The notes beneath the pieces were generated by a model, which was not told where the DNA came from, made no database searches, and saw only the letters and a list, made by a program, of their open reading frames with translations. Positions 1-13,636 of a DNA stretch of 64,000 nucleotides are shown piece after piece. The translations under genes and the position numbers were made by a program. Within the stretch, counting starts at the first letter, position 1. Every line of letters starts with the position of its first letter. Source of the stretch: Lanius collurio (Eukaryota; Chordata; Aves; Passeriformes; Laniidae); assembly GCA_020086605.1 (NCBI GenBank), contig JACBWW010000004.1:26600198-26664197 (forward strand). The letters run 5' to 3'.

Positions 1-2787
1 TCGAGTATTTCACTTTCTATAGCCCAGCTTTTTTAATATGTGTAAATACTTGACATGGAATGGGTGGCAGTTGAATGCACTTAAATTTTCACATTTTATT
101 TCTGTGCTAGCTCTTCTACTTTATTCAGTTTTTTTTTTTTTTCATTTTATGTATTCTGTAAGAAGGCTGTTAAAGTATCTGCTGTGTTTTTCAAAGCCTG
201 TTTGAAACATTCCTGTTTTAATTTTCCCTGCATCTGATGCCTTTTCTCTTTTCAACTGTAACAGATGTGGATGATTACTGAGTATTAGTGAGGTTTTTGT
301 TTAAAAGAATTTCCAGAAATATCCAGAGAGCTCACTTCTGAAATAATACATTTCAGAAGTCATAATTCAGGATTGTAATGGATAGTTAAGGTCAAATATA
401 CATGGCAGTAATTTATGGTTTTCAGAACTTTTTGTTGAAATAGGAGTGTAATTCATCTTAACAGACTTCTTTAAAAAGTTTTACTGGTAGAAAAAACACA
501 ACAAACTAGCAGGTATGTGCATATACATAGTACAGTATCAGCATAATGGAGTATGAATTAAGAAATGGAAGATACAGCTGGATTTCAAAAGCCTTATATC
601 CTCATATTAAGCATATTTTAACATAATTTGTAGGCACCATAGTCCTATAAACTATAAAGTTTCTTAATTCTGTGGTTTAACTTTGAAGAAACAATTGTGG
701 CTGATGCTAATTCATGTGTCTATCTATCCATCCATCTACTCTCTCTCTCTATATATATAGGTCCACAGAATGGAATTTACCATTAAAATGTATCAATTTT
801 CTAGTGAATTTTAAAAGCTATGCCTAGAATTATTTTTGTCTAGGTAATATATATCACCACACATGTGATGGCACACCGTTCTGACATTCTCTCAATAAGG
901 ATATTGTCAGAGAAGTTTAATTAATTGTTCGAGGAAGAGCACTGAATGTAAAAGGTCTTCAATGTCCTCTACACCCCTTAGTAATCTGTATATTGACTGA
1001 ATACTCAAATATACATTAATATATCTGTATATTTGCTAGTACAGAGTAACTTCAGGTGCTGTAGTTCCTTTAGAATTCTTCCTCTGTAAAATTTGTGATC
1101 ACCCATGTATACACATAAATTTGAACCCGTTTCATAGCTCTCACATTCTTATGAATCCACATGTGCCTGGCAGCTCATGAGCTGTATGCTCACAGCTATA
1201 TCTATGTCTTGTCTATAGAAGGCATGGGGAAGAAGCCCCAGATTTACTCTAAAACTCTGTTTTGTTGATTGAAATATCTTTAAAACCTGTAGTTGTTTTC
1301 CCCAAGATATAAAATAGTTACAAAGAGGCATTAAACAATTCCAGACCATGTGGTGCTTTGTATTTGGCCTTTAGACCTCTTTTATCTCATAGCTGATGTC
1401 ATATCATCATTGAGTCATTGGCAAAAAAAAAAAATTATTTGGTAACATTCCAGCTCTCATGCCTTTTATTTTTTTCCTTCCTCCTAAAATCTGGGTAAGT
1501 AGCATGTAAATATTTATGGGCTGTTCACAGCTTCACTCTGGTTCTGAGATCTGGTGCAAAAGTCTTGGGTCTTGCAAACTCTCTGTAGATGTTTAAATGT
1601 TACTGCCTGTTTATCTGTGGTTCTGCTGCCTACACTTGACAAAAATAAGACTTAAATTCAGGTCACTATGACATTGTAAAATCTTCTCTGAGATTTACTA
1701 TCTGAAAAAACCCAAAGTGTCTGTAAAGGTTTCTTCTATCTTCATGTAGAAAGCAGCTAGCCTACAACTTCATATACTTACTGAGCATATTCTGCTTTGT
1801 TTATTCTTTTTGTAAGACCTTTTCCAATTTGTTTTGAGTTCCTAAAATTTAAGGTACATAATTTTGCTTTTCTCATTGTATGTCCCTAATTTTCAAAGCT
1901 GTACCCTAAGTATCCCTTTTGTCAACAATTGTTATAGACAATGTGTAAAATCCTGCATGGTATTGGGTTCTTTTAAAAAGTCCATAGGATTTTTGCCTTT
2001 AAGTCAGCATTTTAGTTTCCTAGCAAAAACTGTTAATCCATAAGGGAAATCTTACATTTTTAACAAATGTGGTTTGGAATATCTGAAATACTTACAGCTG
2101 ATGGTTTAGAGAGAACAGTCACAGACAGAATGAATGATTTAAAGAATATGCTAAATACAGTGCACACCCATTCTCATTTTGAAATAGATATGATCTAAAT
2201 GTTTATTACTGTTGGTATCTTTACTAATCTGGTAGTGGTCATGCACTAAGATTCCAAAAGGCTGACAGCTTCTATTTGGATTCCTTCTTGCTGTCAGGTG
2301 TCAAGTTTTTTAAATTGGTTCATCTGTAATTGAGACAAGACACTGGCTATTCCATTAGTATTTATGATCCTCTTTCGAACAGTAAAAATTTCTAAGCTAA
2401 ACCCTGCAGGTTGGGTTTATTATGCAAAATAGCTTACATTTGTGAACTTCAGTAACCAGTTAATTTCTGAAATGAAAATAAATTTGTTATAAATTTTTCA
2501 TTATGGATGTTCTATCTTATATCTTCCTATTGCTAACTGGTTAGCCTGCTTTACTTGCACCAGATGTAAAAGAAATGGGTAAAACAAACAAAATATATGC
2601 AAGTATGTATGTACACAATAATGTATCTTACATTCATTTCTCTCTCCAAAAGGATGCTCCATTAAAATGAAGTATAATACCTTCTTTTCCTAATATATCT
2701 AATATATTTCTTCATTTGCTTATATAACCTTTGCCAGGGGTTACGAATGTGAGAGTTGCAAAGCATGCCAGTACTGACACCACAACT
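1..2787. other. RYR3 intron 1, 3' part, segment a
   Basis: AT-rich sequence upstream of exon 2. I see no exon-like ORF, no recognisable repeat family and no RNA gene, apart from a T-run near 129-142 and the CT/TA repeat at 730-759. RYR genes usually have a very long first intron, so its upstream end lies outside the window. Confidence 0.7.
730..759. repeat. (CT)n(TA)n simple repeat
   Basis: A short run of CT dinucleotides followed directly by TA dinucleotides, preceded by TCTA/TCCA tetramers from about 718. An ordinary microsatellite in intron 1. Confidence 0.8.
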
Positions 2788-3290
2788 CATAGAATCATAG
2801 AATGGTTTGGGTGAGAAGGGGACTTTAAAGATCATCTAGTCCAGCCCTCTGCCGTGGGTAGGGACATTTTTCACTAGATCAGGTTGCTCAGAGACCTGTT
2901 CTACTAATGGGACAACCGCTGCTTTTCTGGACAACATGTTCTGGTATCTTATCACCTTCATTCTAAATTAGTTCTTTCTTGAGTCCAATCTGAATCAACC
3001 CTCCTTTAGTTTAAAACTCTTGTTCATAATCCTGTACTTATAAGCCCTGGTGAAAAATCTCTCTGATCTTTCTCTAAGTCCCTTTAAGTATTGAAATGCT
3101 TCATTGAGAACTCCCTGAAGCCTTCTCTTCTCCGGGATGAGCAACCCCAGCTCTCTCAGCCTTCTCAATGAGAATTCTTCCCACTCTCTCAGCCAGCCAG
3201 AGGTTTGCAGCAGCTCAGCAGTCAAGAGAGCTGCTCCAAACCTCTGACTGTTTCCACAGCCCTCCTTGGGACCTGCTCTAACATGTCCAT
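2788..3290 (-). mobile_element. CR1 LINE fragment, 3' end, antisense to RYR3
   Basis: The left edge is the reverse complement of the CR1 3' octamer repeat (CATAGAATCATAGAATG), followed by the usual avian CR1 landmarks read backwards: GGTTTGGGT, GATCATCTAGTCCAGCC, TAGATCAGGTTGCTCAG, GAGCAACCCCAGCTCTCTCAGCC and GGGACCTGCTCTA. About 500 bp of a 5'-truncated copy. The 76-codon minus-strand ORF at 2995-3225 lies wholly inside it and is not a gene. Confidence 0.93.
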
Positions 3291-3442
3291 TCAGTAAGTA
3301 ATGATAAGAAGGTACTTAGGTGGTGTGGGTACACGTTTCTTGGGTAACTCCACTCCCTTGATCAGTATGGTGTATATCTTGATACTTTTAGTCAATCTAC
3401 CATTCTGTTAATTAACGTGTGTACTTAATGTCACTTCCTTTC

Positions 3443-4011
3443 TGTTGTGCTTTAACCCCAGCAGCCAAGCAGCTCGCTCAGACCCCCAGCAGGATCAGGG
3501 AGAGAATCAGGAGGGTAAAAGCTGGAAAACTCATGGGCTGAGATAAAGACAGTTTAACAGGAAAAGCAAAAGCCATGCGCACCAGCAAAGCAAAACAAGG
3601 AATGAATTCAGGTCTTCCCACATGTGTTCATCATCTCCAGGAGAGCAGGGCCCCATCATCTGTAATGGTCACTTGGGAAGACAAACACCATCACTCCAAA
3701 TGTCCCCCTTCTTCCTTCTTCCCCCCAGCTTTATATACTGAGCATGATGCCATTTGGTCTGGAATGTCCCTTTGGTCAGTTGGGGTCACCTGCTCTGGCT
3801 GTGTCACCTCTCAACTTCCAATGCACCCCCAGCTTCCTCACCAGTGTGGCCTAGGGAAAGCAGAAAAGGCCTTGGCTCAGTGTAAGCCCTGCTCAGCAAT
3901 AAGAAAAACATCTCTATGTTATTAACTCTCTATTCAGCACAAATCCAAAACATAGTCCTGTACCAGCCACTGTGAAGAAACCCTTTTAGTACCCCTGCTG
4001 AAACCAGAACA
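3443..4011 (-). mobile_element. Solo LTR of an avian endogenous retrovirus, with 5-bp TSD
   Basis: A 569-bp element bounded by TG...CA and flanked on both sides by the direct repeat CTTTC (3438-3442 and 4012-4016). Read on the minus strand it starts TGTTCTGGTTTCAGC and ends GGGGTTAAAGCACAACA, a pattern I recognise from a common avian LTR family, whose exact Repbase name I cannot give. A minus-strand TATA-like sequence (TATATAAAG) near 3730-3738 fits U3 in that orientation. No gag, pol or env sequence is attached, so it is a solo LTR. A 5-bp duplication is typical of ERVL-type elements, but this class assignment is inference. The 116-codon + strand ORF at 3575-3925 lies inside the LTR and has no support as a gene. 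Confidence 0.88.
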
Positions 4012-7000
4012 CTTTCGTAAAGACAGAGCTCTGCCTGATAGGAGAGGACATACTTAATTTGCCTCAGGTGCACCAGCTTTCTCTGCATAACTAGTTTATA
4101 CCACCTCTATTAATAAGTCTTCTTTTTCTCATGCATTAAAGTTTAAAATCAAAGGAGTAATTTTTGAAGAGTATTTAGCACTCAGCTTTAATGAAAGATG
4201 ATAGATAAATATTTTGGATTTTACACTTGCTCTTGGTATTTGCTGTGGATATCCGTTTGTGGTCACTATCTCATGCTATCTAATTTCCATGAAGAACTGT
4301 GTAAAGGGAGAGGCAGAGAAAGCTGTGATATGAAGGGCAGCAAACTATCTAAATGCTTCAATGGCAGGTATACAGCCTGGAATTTGATTTGGAAAAAACA
4401 AAACAAAACAAAAACAAGTAAAATGGTCAATATTGCTCTACTTGACTTTCTGAAGCAATATTTTATTCAAAGGTTTTTCTGGTTTTGTTTTTGTTTGGGT
4501 TTGCTTGGTTTTTTTTTGTGAAAAGGACTGACTATATTTTATTGCTGTATATTTGCTTATTCTGCCTTGCTGATGGCTTGATATAAGATCCGGGAGTATG
4601 TTCCAGAGTTATGATTAGGCTTTGGTCCAACCACTGTTGAAGGAATAGACTGACAACGGAAACCCTAACTCTATTTTTAAAATCTTCTGAGAACTGTCAG
4701 AGGGTACTGTGTGAATTTCCATCAAAGAACTCTGCTGTCATCATAAGGATCCATTTGCAGTGAACAGGCTGTGGTTACTGGGAGAAACTTGTATGCTTAC
4801 TGGAGGAAGACAGGCCTTGGTATGTTACTATGAAGAAATAAAGGCTTTTAATTTATAAAAAGATGTTAAAAACAACCAATAGCAAGTACTAGAAGTAAAG
4901 CTAAATCTCCTGAGAATCCGCCTCCCCACGACCACCACTTATTTAAGATCTGCTCTTGATATTGGTTTCCTCCATTTGTTTATGGGTTTTGTGGTGATTT
5001 ACAATATGAGGTGTCTAAGCACACCTTTGTTTTAGATGTTAACACATACTGCTTACCAGAAGATTTATTTATAGACATTGAAAGCAAAGGAAAGCCTAAG
5101 ATGATATATTCACATGACCTCTTCCTGATTCAATTACATGACTGTGATGTCTGTATTTTGGGACCAAAATATTCATGCAGTATGCACTTCTCTGTGGACA
5201 TCTTAATGAATTTTATCATATTGCAGTGGACCTGTAAAAGGTTTTCTAATTACAGAAATGAAAAATATAACTTGAATCTTTTATAAACCTTTTTTGGTTC
5301 ATAAGATGACTCTGATATTGAACCTTGCCTTAGTCCTTGGATATATACTTTAGTTATCAATATTTCTAGTATTAATTTAGGGAGCAAGTATGTTAGTATT
5401 TATTGAAAAAAATTGTCTTCACTATTATAAATGGATAGTGTGGGGAAAAGAAGTGCTCTCAAGAGATATACAGAAGATTCACGTCTCTTTGGCAGAATGG
5501 CAAAATGTAACTGCTGTGAGACAAAATTGGTAGTTCTGTAAATAGGAAACATCTGCTTTGCTGGCATGTATGTAAGAGAAAAAACAATACAAATGGTTTA
5601 ATGACTGGAAATGTGGTTCGGGTCTTTTTTTAAAGAAAGATAATAATTAAATTTGTCCTGATAACTTATCTTTCTTAGCAGTTTACAGTTTTCTTTAATT
5701 TTGTTCCCATTATTAAAATTTCTGATTTTTGTATTTTTAGATGTGCAGGCACAGGTTTTTTTCTTCTGCTGCCTGACAGTATGACTGAAATGCTTAAACA
5801 TGGAAATACTGAATAGAATTTGGCAATATGAGTACCTTTCAAGTTGAATAGAAGTATAAAGTTACCTATAAGATCATTTAAATTAGGACAAATAAGTATG
5901 TCTAAACTTAAGTCTGAAAATAATTATTTAAATTCCACCACTTTTTATATCTTCACAGAGCTTCAGCATGGATCATATGCATTGCATATTGTCTCTTTGT
6001 TCTGTTCATTTCTAATTTGATAAGGAAGCATACGATTAAAGTTCATATTACTCAAATTAACTTAAAAAGAGGGATTTGAGTTGTTGAAGAACTGGGTGAC
6101 TTGTCATTGTTTTGATCTCAAGAAGAAAAGAGAAGAAAAGAACACACAACAAAGCTGTCCTGGAAGCAGCAGTACACTTTCTTTCCCTATGGACATTCCT
6201 AGTTTATGGCCAAAGAGGAGGTTCGCACATTGTCCTCCCTTTCCCAATTCACAGATCGAGGGTAACTGTTCCTGCTCCTTCCCACAGCCACTTCTGTCGT
6301 GTACCTCTCCCCATGTGCTTGGTAAGGCAAAGCTGCTTCTGTAGCTAGTCACCATTCTGTAAATCTCAGGATTCCACAGACATCTGCAGTAGATTTTGGA
6401 GACTGCTAATCGATGTTGAGTCATCAGTAAAGACCTGCTAGGTTGTGTTAATAGAAACTGCAGGTGTGTAAGCCTAGTAGGGTGTAGTTAATTTTTGTTT
6501 CTTTGTTTCTATGTGTTTTGGGTTTGGGTATTTTTAAAGCTTAAAAACATGTTTTAAGGTTTTACTTGTTTTCCTGTTTCTTTTTTCTCATGACTAGTCA
6601 AAAGAAAAAAAAAGTTGCTTTTTGCCTTGACAAAGAGTAAGCTAAATGAAAAATCTATGTCGTTCACTAGCTTTGTAACTGTGAGAAAAATTCTTTTTCA
6701 AGAAATCTGTTCTGTCTTCCAACAAAAAAACCAAATCCAAAATATTCGAAAATTCAATTAGTCAAATCTATACTGCATACTATACACAAGTGTCAGTCAT
6801 TGTGTAACAATGAACAATTATTTTGTTTATTAAGAATTGAATTGCCTTAGAAAATAAAGATTAATATAGAGGAGCTTTTGGAAATTTCCCCTAAGGAATT
6901 TTGTTGTTGAGGGTTATATCTCAGTTATTTGTCAGAGGAAAAGTGATATGACCATGAAGCAAGACTTCTGATGTAGTTAATGACTTTTGCTCTGAATCTG

Positions 7001-10000
7001 ACTTCTGCATGGATATGTGATACACAATTACCAAAACACTGTTCTTAATTGCAGGAAAATTACTCTATTTTTGCAGTATAGGAACCTAAACCAACTGAAT
7101 TGTTCTAGCTAGATGGCAAATGAATACATTGAGTTATTTTTTTGGATCATAGCCTCAAACCCAAAACAATCCAAGCAAGATTTAATCAAAGAACCTTTTA
7201 ATTTTTATGAACTTAATTAGGAAGTCTAAATAGTTAAGACTCTGTTGCCATGGTAAATAATAAATTCAACAGCCAGAATTTTCACATCCTTTATCTGAAG
7301 TAGAAAAGCAGTAGCAGAAATAACAAGCCATACTAGAACTGTTTTCTGTATCTGTTTTAAGAAATTAAATGTTCACAATATAAAAGGGAGAAAAAGTACA
7401 AATTTGCCAAGTGTTGCATTAACAATAACTGAAGAAATAAATCCCAATAATAGTGTATGAGTTCATAGGTTTGAAAAGTTCTGTTCTTTTCAGTGGTGGA
7501 ATCCTTTAAAGGGGTGTTCTATGAAGCTTCTGTTTTAGAATTAGTGGAATAATTGACTATGTCTACAAAGAGGATGGAAACTAGGTAAATTGTGGACTCT
7601 TTTTTTAATGGATTCTTTAAATGGATTTATACAAGAGAAACATAGAATTAACTCACTTTATTTTTATCATAGTATTAAGGAAGTTTTGGTATGCTTCATC
7701 CGCTTTCTAACTTGAGTCACCTTTCTTCAATTATCTTCTTTAATCCAGCAAACCAAGGAATGGGTGTGACAAGTATTTCATATACATCATTAGCCTTATC
7801 CAGATGTGAAATTTGACTACAGAAAAGTGATTTATCACTCTACCAAGAAAAAAAAATAGTCAGATCAAATGAAAAAGCCCTTTGACTATTCACTTAATTC
7901 CATATTTTCACTGGTGTCTGGTAGTTTAGACTCACTTCCCACAAAACGCTGTCTAGAAATTCAAAGACTTAATCCACAGCATTTATTAAAGCTGCTGTAT
8001 TATCCATGATGTGTGTACAAAGGTTAAAAGTCAACTTTAATTCTGTATGCATATTTTGTAATGGAGTACATAAAGCTGGAGTTTTATTGTATGAAATCAG
8101 TGGAATTTCTGTTTGCTATCATTCTGACTGATGGCACATTTGGTAGAGAATATAACTGTAAGATACAGTCATCTTTAGAAAACTTTTTGAGAATATTTAT
8201 TACAATTTGTCAAGTATCAGTGGATAGAGACTCTGAATACTCATGAGAAAATAAAGCAAGTTATGTCTTGCTTCTTGTGTGTTCAAGAATTGTGTAGAAA
8301 AAAATTGTATAGTAAAACAGAGCTGGAATAAGATAAAGAGAAGGCAGCAGTATGATGTCTATTTCTAATTCTAAAGCCTCACTTCAGGTAGTTCATTGCT
8401 TTTCACGAGAAGAGATTAAAACATTTACATGTAGAAAACAGAGGGCAAAGATATATTTTTCATTGGGATCAATCAACCCAACTGATGGTGCTTTTTGGAC
8501 TAAAAATCATTTTCTAGCATTCAGTAACCATGAAAGATTATTTGTCAGTTAAGGGATCTTGAAAAACGAGGGTTTCAAGAGATGTCAGGGTATATTTATT
8601 TCCTTATCTAAGAAAAAACTGACTATACCCCTGCAACATCATACTCACAGATGTTAACATAAACTGTTTTTAAATACCTGTGGTGATAGCATGTTCTATA
8701 ACCAACTCAGTTTTAGAGCCTTGCTAGTCTTATCATTAGGAAAGGAAAAGGATATATTTTTTCCAATACCCAACCTGAACCTTGCTGCAATTAAAGATTT
8801 ATATTACTAGTTCTGTGTGTTACATATGAGAAATATAATATTCCTTTCCATTTTGGAGCAGAGTCTTATACATATTTTAAAACTGTTACTCATGGCCCTA
8901 ATTAGTATGTTGGGTTTATTTATTTATTTATTTAACTAAATGTCAGTTTCTGAGATTGTAAGTGCTCTCTGGAGCAGGTTACTTATGATATTGCTCAGCT
9001 TGAGGTGTTAAAGATGGATGCTGATAAGTTTGCTTGACTGCCTTTGCCAGGTAAGGGGAAGAGTTGGAGTATCTGGTAAAGGGGATAAGTAGGTACAGCA
9101 CTCATGGTAGGAAGTTATTTAGAGTAGTGGGAATGTGATCAAACCATGAACCATTCTAGAAAGACCTTCAGAAATTAAGTAACAATTGAAATTCAGGCTA
9201 AATATGAATTTATAAATATGAGGGGAAAAAAAATCAATCCAGATTCATGCTTAAAATCATTGGCTCAGAAATTAAAAGTAAGATCCTGATGTTATAGTAT
9301 TTCAGTTAATGAACCAGCTTAATACTCATTGATGGCCAAAAAGGGCAATTAAATATTAGAAATTACTTAGAACAAAATAAAGAACACAAAAGAGAATATC
9401 TTTTTGCTATTCCAGAAACATGGGATTTTTCCATACCATTAATTTTATGTGGAATTGTGACTATCTTATTGTAAAAAGAAAACATTAGAACTGGAAAATA
9501 TAGAGTGAAACGTAAAATGAGGAACAGGATGACAGTCAGATGAGGAACCAATTATTTGAGACTAGGACGTGTTAGACTGGAAAAGACAGGGTGGAAGTGA
9601 CATGGACAACAAACTTCACTGAAAGTTGTGATGTGGGAGCTCGATAATATGAAATGCAATTTGTGGACCCCAGGCTGAAAACAAACCAAAGAATTTGATT
9701 TTCCTCTAGCTGAACTGTATTACTGCAGTGCACAGGAGGTTGCAAATTAGAATTTCATATGAGTTTGAGAGCAGGTTGGAGGCTGGACATGCAGAGGATG
9801 GAAGGAAGGCATATCCCTTTCATGCTCAAGTACAAAAACTGCTTGTCTGGATCTGAAAATATCTTGACCTTAAAATAATGGTGAATCCTGGATAACTGAG
9901 AAGAAATCATAAGCGACATAAAAAGGTCATTTCTGTACTCTGCCATCAAGATCTTTGCAAAACTAAATTGTCAAACTCTAGAGAACGTAAAATTCTAGCA

Positions 10001-12520
10001 AGGATTTGTGTGTTCATCTGTTGTGATTGCTGACATACCTCCTCCCCCTCTCTTCCCCCCACTTCAAATGCTTATAATGGGGTTAGATTTATGAGAGTTT
10101 TTTTGCTGTAAAAAGAGGAAAATCCAGTTCCATATCCTAGGGCAACATTACTAAAGCTTAAGGTTGCAAGTAGAAATACTCTTCTATTTCTTAATTAAGA
10201 CTATATGATTGTTTTTTTAAATGAGACAAAAATTATGTTTCCTGTACTTGTTTTAAGAACTGACTAAATTTATTTTGTGACATTAGCCATGCACTGATGC
10301 CATGCATTTTGGACAAAGTTCTGCAAAAAATAGAATCTCGTGGAGACAGCTTTTCAGACACCATTCCCCTTGGGAAAGGAAGTGGTGGGCACAAACAAAT
10401 CCATCTTTGGTTAAAACATTGTCAACTATGAATATAGTTCCTTATTTTGTGAAGAAAAATGCAGCTGCTGTAGGATGCAATTCTCGTTCACTTGTTTTCC
10501 AAGATTATTCCAGAAAACTCTAAAGAAATGAAGTCCTGTACAAGAATCAGTTTTTAACTAGTGTTCAAATGCTATCAAGATATTTATTTACATCCTGTAC
10601 TTTGTGACAGAGTAAGAGATGTGAGTAGAATATTGTCTATTAAAGAGTGAAGGCAGCTGTAGATTTTTACTTAGTTAATTTTCTCTCAGCACTGATCTAT
10701 AATCAGCAAGTATCTCACATTAATCAGGCCTGTATAGAGCATCATCTTGATATGCCTGCTTGTTTTACCATAAAACCCCAGGAATTCTGGGTTTCCTTTT
10801 TAAATAGATATGAATTGGCTTTTTAAAAAATAATATATATTTCTTGATGGAAAGGATGTATTATCAAATAGAACTTTTCCATGGTTTTTACAGAAGAATA
10901 TACTTTCAAACAATTCTGTATCACTTTGCATTTAAGTTAGTTATTCCTGTGCAAGTACTTACCTGAAGGTTTATTGCAGCTGTGAGTAAATGATAGGCAA
11001 AATATGTATGCTTTTTTGAGAAAACTTTCTTCTTGTACTATAATAACAAAGCTGATTCATTATCTAGAACTGATTAATTTTCAATGTCATGTCAATTTTA
11101 TTTTATCAGTTCATTTTCAGCTCTGAATAGAATAGAGATTAGGTAGATGTTGACTCAGGAGGTAGTAAACTAAATCTAGGGTATAATTTTCCAGCAAAAT
11201 TTGCGTGTATATATTTAGTGTATTCATGGTTCTGTGCTTGATAATATAAAATATATTGAAGTATGTCTAGTTTTGGATACAACTTGTGCACACTGTATAA
11301 ATCAGTACAACTCTTAATTAGGGAATATATATGCAACATAAATGAAAAAGTTTCATTACCTTTTTGAATTTCCATATTCTAAAATTCTGTGCTGAGAAAC
11401 TAGTGAATTGTGAAGGAGCAAGATCATGTCAAAACCACATTAATTTACCTCAAAATTTGAGTCCCTTTGCAGCAAGCCAAGTGATTGAGTAATAAAAGAT
11501 CAATTTTGTTTATGTTTTGACTTATTATTTTGTCACAGGAAGCTCAATTTAAGCCATCACTTTATATTGAAACCTGAGGAAGAAGACAGCCTGAATATCA
11601 AGACAAAATAGTGTTTCATAATGAACTACTGGACTGTGGTTCTTTAAAAATTAATTTTTAAAGCTATATAGCACACTACTTGATTCTGTATTGCTGAAGG
11701 CTAGGAATAAAAGTTTTCAGTTAAAAAAAATTAAAATTTTAATGTATTCACAAAAGACATACTTTTGTGTAGAGTCAAGTTCTGTTTTGGTAACTTGCTC
11801 ATTCTTAGAATATATTGGATTTGTAACTATTTTAGAAATATCTTTGAGTGTACATTGACATTACTATATAGTCAAATTCAGAATACAGCTTCAGCTCTAG
11901 CCAAAGCAAATAGAAATTTACACAAAGTTATATGGTTACCTACTTTCAAAAAACCCTTAATCTTCAACACTGTCCTTTTCCTTTTTGCAAAAGTTGTGCA
12001 TTTGTGTGAATACACTAATGGACAATGCACAGTATTATGACACATTAGCTACATGACACTAGGTAAATTCTGCAGGGTTTTAGATCATGTAAAATACATT
12101 TTAGCAATTTCAACATTTCTGTGTATAAACCTTCTTAGATTTGGGATGGAGTTACTTTGTCCTTTGCTAAAGGGCTGAGAGATTAATCCTAATCAGGTAA
12201 GAGATTTTTGGACAGAAGGGGAGGACTTTCACTTCCTCTTCATTAAGGAGAAAAAGAACAGTTAAAAGTTGCTATGAATCTGTATTTGTGCATAATTCTT
12301 TATGATAGTACAAAATGTATCTCATGGTTAACTTTACATAATTCTTGATGATGCAACTGGTGGAAAGCACTTATTAATAACTGATGCTTTGAATGTTTGT
12401 ACTTTTTGAGGAACAATAGCAAAAGCAGTTTCTTGTGCAAATGTCTGTCTGTAGTCGACCATTGTTTATGGATATCTTTTCCTGCCTGTGATTCTGTGCA
12501 CTCTAAGCCTATTTTATTAA
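4012..12520. other. RYR3 intron 1, segment b
   Basis: About 8.5 kb of AT-rich intronic sequence. Several ORFs of 60-106 codons occur (for example 5011-5286 and 6104-6424), but none has a recognisable domain, flanking splice sites that fit RYR3 phases, or codon bias. The only simple repeat I note is the short TTTA tract at 8915-8934. Confidence 0.65.
8915..8934. repeat. (TTTA)n simple repeat
   Basis: About five tandem TTTA units in intron 1. Confidence 0.8.
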
Positions 12521-12660
12521 AAACCAACCAGCAGCCAACCAAACCAACAAACCAACCAAACAACAACTCTCTCCACAGCCCAAAAAATCCCAAACAACAA
12601 CAACAAAAAACCCAACAAAAAAATCAACAAAAAACGAAACAAAGACCTCCACCCCCAAAA
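12521..12660. repeat. A/C-rich strand-asymmetric low-complexity tract
   Basis: About 140 bp made almost only of A and C on the + strand (CCAA, ACCAACC, CAACAACAACAA, CCCAACAAA units), with one CTCTCTCCACAGCCC interruption. It is close to the reverse complement in style of the G/T-rich tract in intron 15. The ORFs overlapping it on both strands (12300-12593 minus, 12397-12672 plus) arise from this composition. Confidence 0.85.
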
Positions 12661-13432
12661 GTAAATGGCTAGAACATTGAAATATCAGAGCAGCTTGATG
12701 AGAAAAATTGCATTTTAAACACTTACTGAATCAAAATCATTTAAATATGTTGAATTCATGGTTCACAAACTAGGTAATGAAAACAGGGTACTGCTTTTTC
12801 ATGATAGCATAACAACTCCATAAAACTCATTTCTATTAGCATCTTCAGGCCAGAAAAGCAATTACAGACCTCAGCGAGAATGGTGTTTCTTCAGTGAGAA
12901 CACCTTAACACTAAATCCTCTTAATTGTCTAATTTGCAGGGTGTAATTGTCCAATTTGCAGATTGTATAGGTTCTGCTAATTCTTTATGCTCAGTCCTGA
13001 ATGAATTCTTTTTAAAACTCTGCTGCAAAACATTCTGAAATACCATATAAATCATATTCTTGCCACTTTTTAAAAACTATTGAAGTTTTTTTTATCCTAT
13101 ATAGCAAATGCCCAGCTTGTTAAGGGTTGCAGCACAAAGGAAAGGGCACACTGGCCATTCAGGTGAATAACATAAAACCTCAGCATTGAATGCTGCATCC
13201 ATTTCTTAAGACATTCTGTGCTTGTATTTTGGGATTAGTGCACTTAATGATTTATAAGGTTTTAGTGATGCCAGTGTAAATACTCAGTGCTTATTTTTCT
13301 GAATTCTAGAATATTAAAATACTAATTTCATTATGTTAGAAACTCTTGCCCTTTCATGCATGTGGATTTAAAAAGAAAGTACGCATTCATTTGATTAATT
13401 CTCATTTTAAATAAGTTTTATGTATGTTCATT
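12661..13432. other. RYR3 intron 1, segment c, with a small direct repeat
   Basis: No gene seen. At 12922-12939 and 12944-12961 an 18-bp sequence TAATTGTCYAATTTGCAG is present twice with a 22-bp period, differing at one base. Confidence 0.7.
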
Positions 13433-13636
13433 GAATCATAGAGCAGTTTGGGTTGGAAGAGATGTTTAAACTCATCTAGCTCCAACACCTCTGTCATGGG
13501 CAGGGACACCCTCCACTAGATCAGGTTGCTCAGGGCCTCATCCAACCTGGCCTTGAACACTTCCAGGGCTGGGGTATTGACAATTTCTCTGGGCAACCTG
13601 TTCCAGTGTATATCTAATCTAATCCTACTATCTTTC
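13433..13636 (-). mobile_element. CR1 LINE fragment, antisense, internally deleted
   Basis: Starts with GAATCATAGAGCAGTTTGGGTTGG and continues through CATGGGCAGGGACACC, CACTAGATCAGGTTGCTCAGGGCC, CTTGAACACTTCCAGGG and GGGCAACCTGTTCCAGTG, all reverse-complement CR1. After CCAGTG it goes straight to ATCTAATCTAATCCTAC. The usual CR1 stretch around CTCACCACCCTCACAGTAAAGAA is missing, so I infer a deletion of roughly 35 bp. Confidence 0.92.

Noticed and set aside
2995..3225. 76-codon minus-strand ORF
   Set aside because: It is within a 5'-truncated CR1 3' region and does not represent an intact ORF2 protein.
3575..3925. 116-codon ORF
   Set aside because: Lies wholly within the solo LTR, on the strand opposite to it, with no retroviral protein similarity that I can see.
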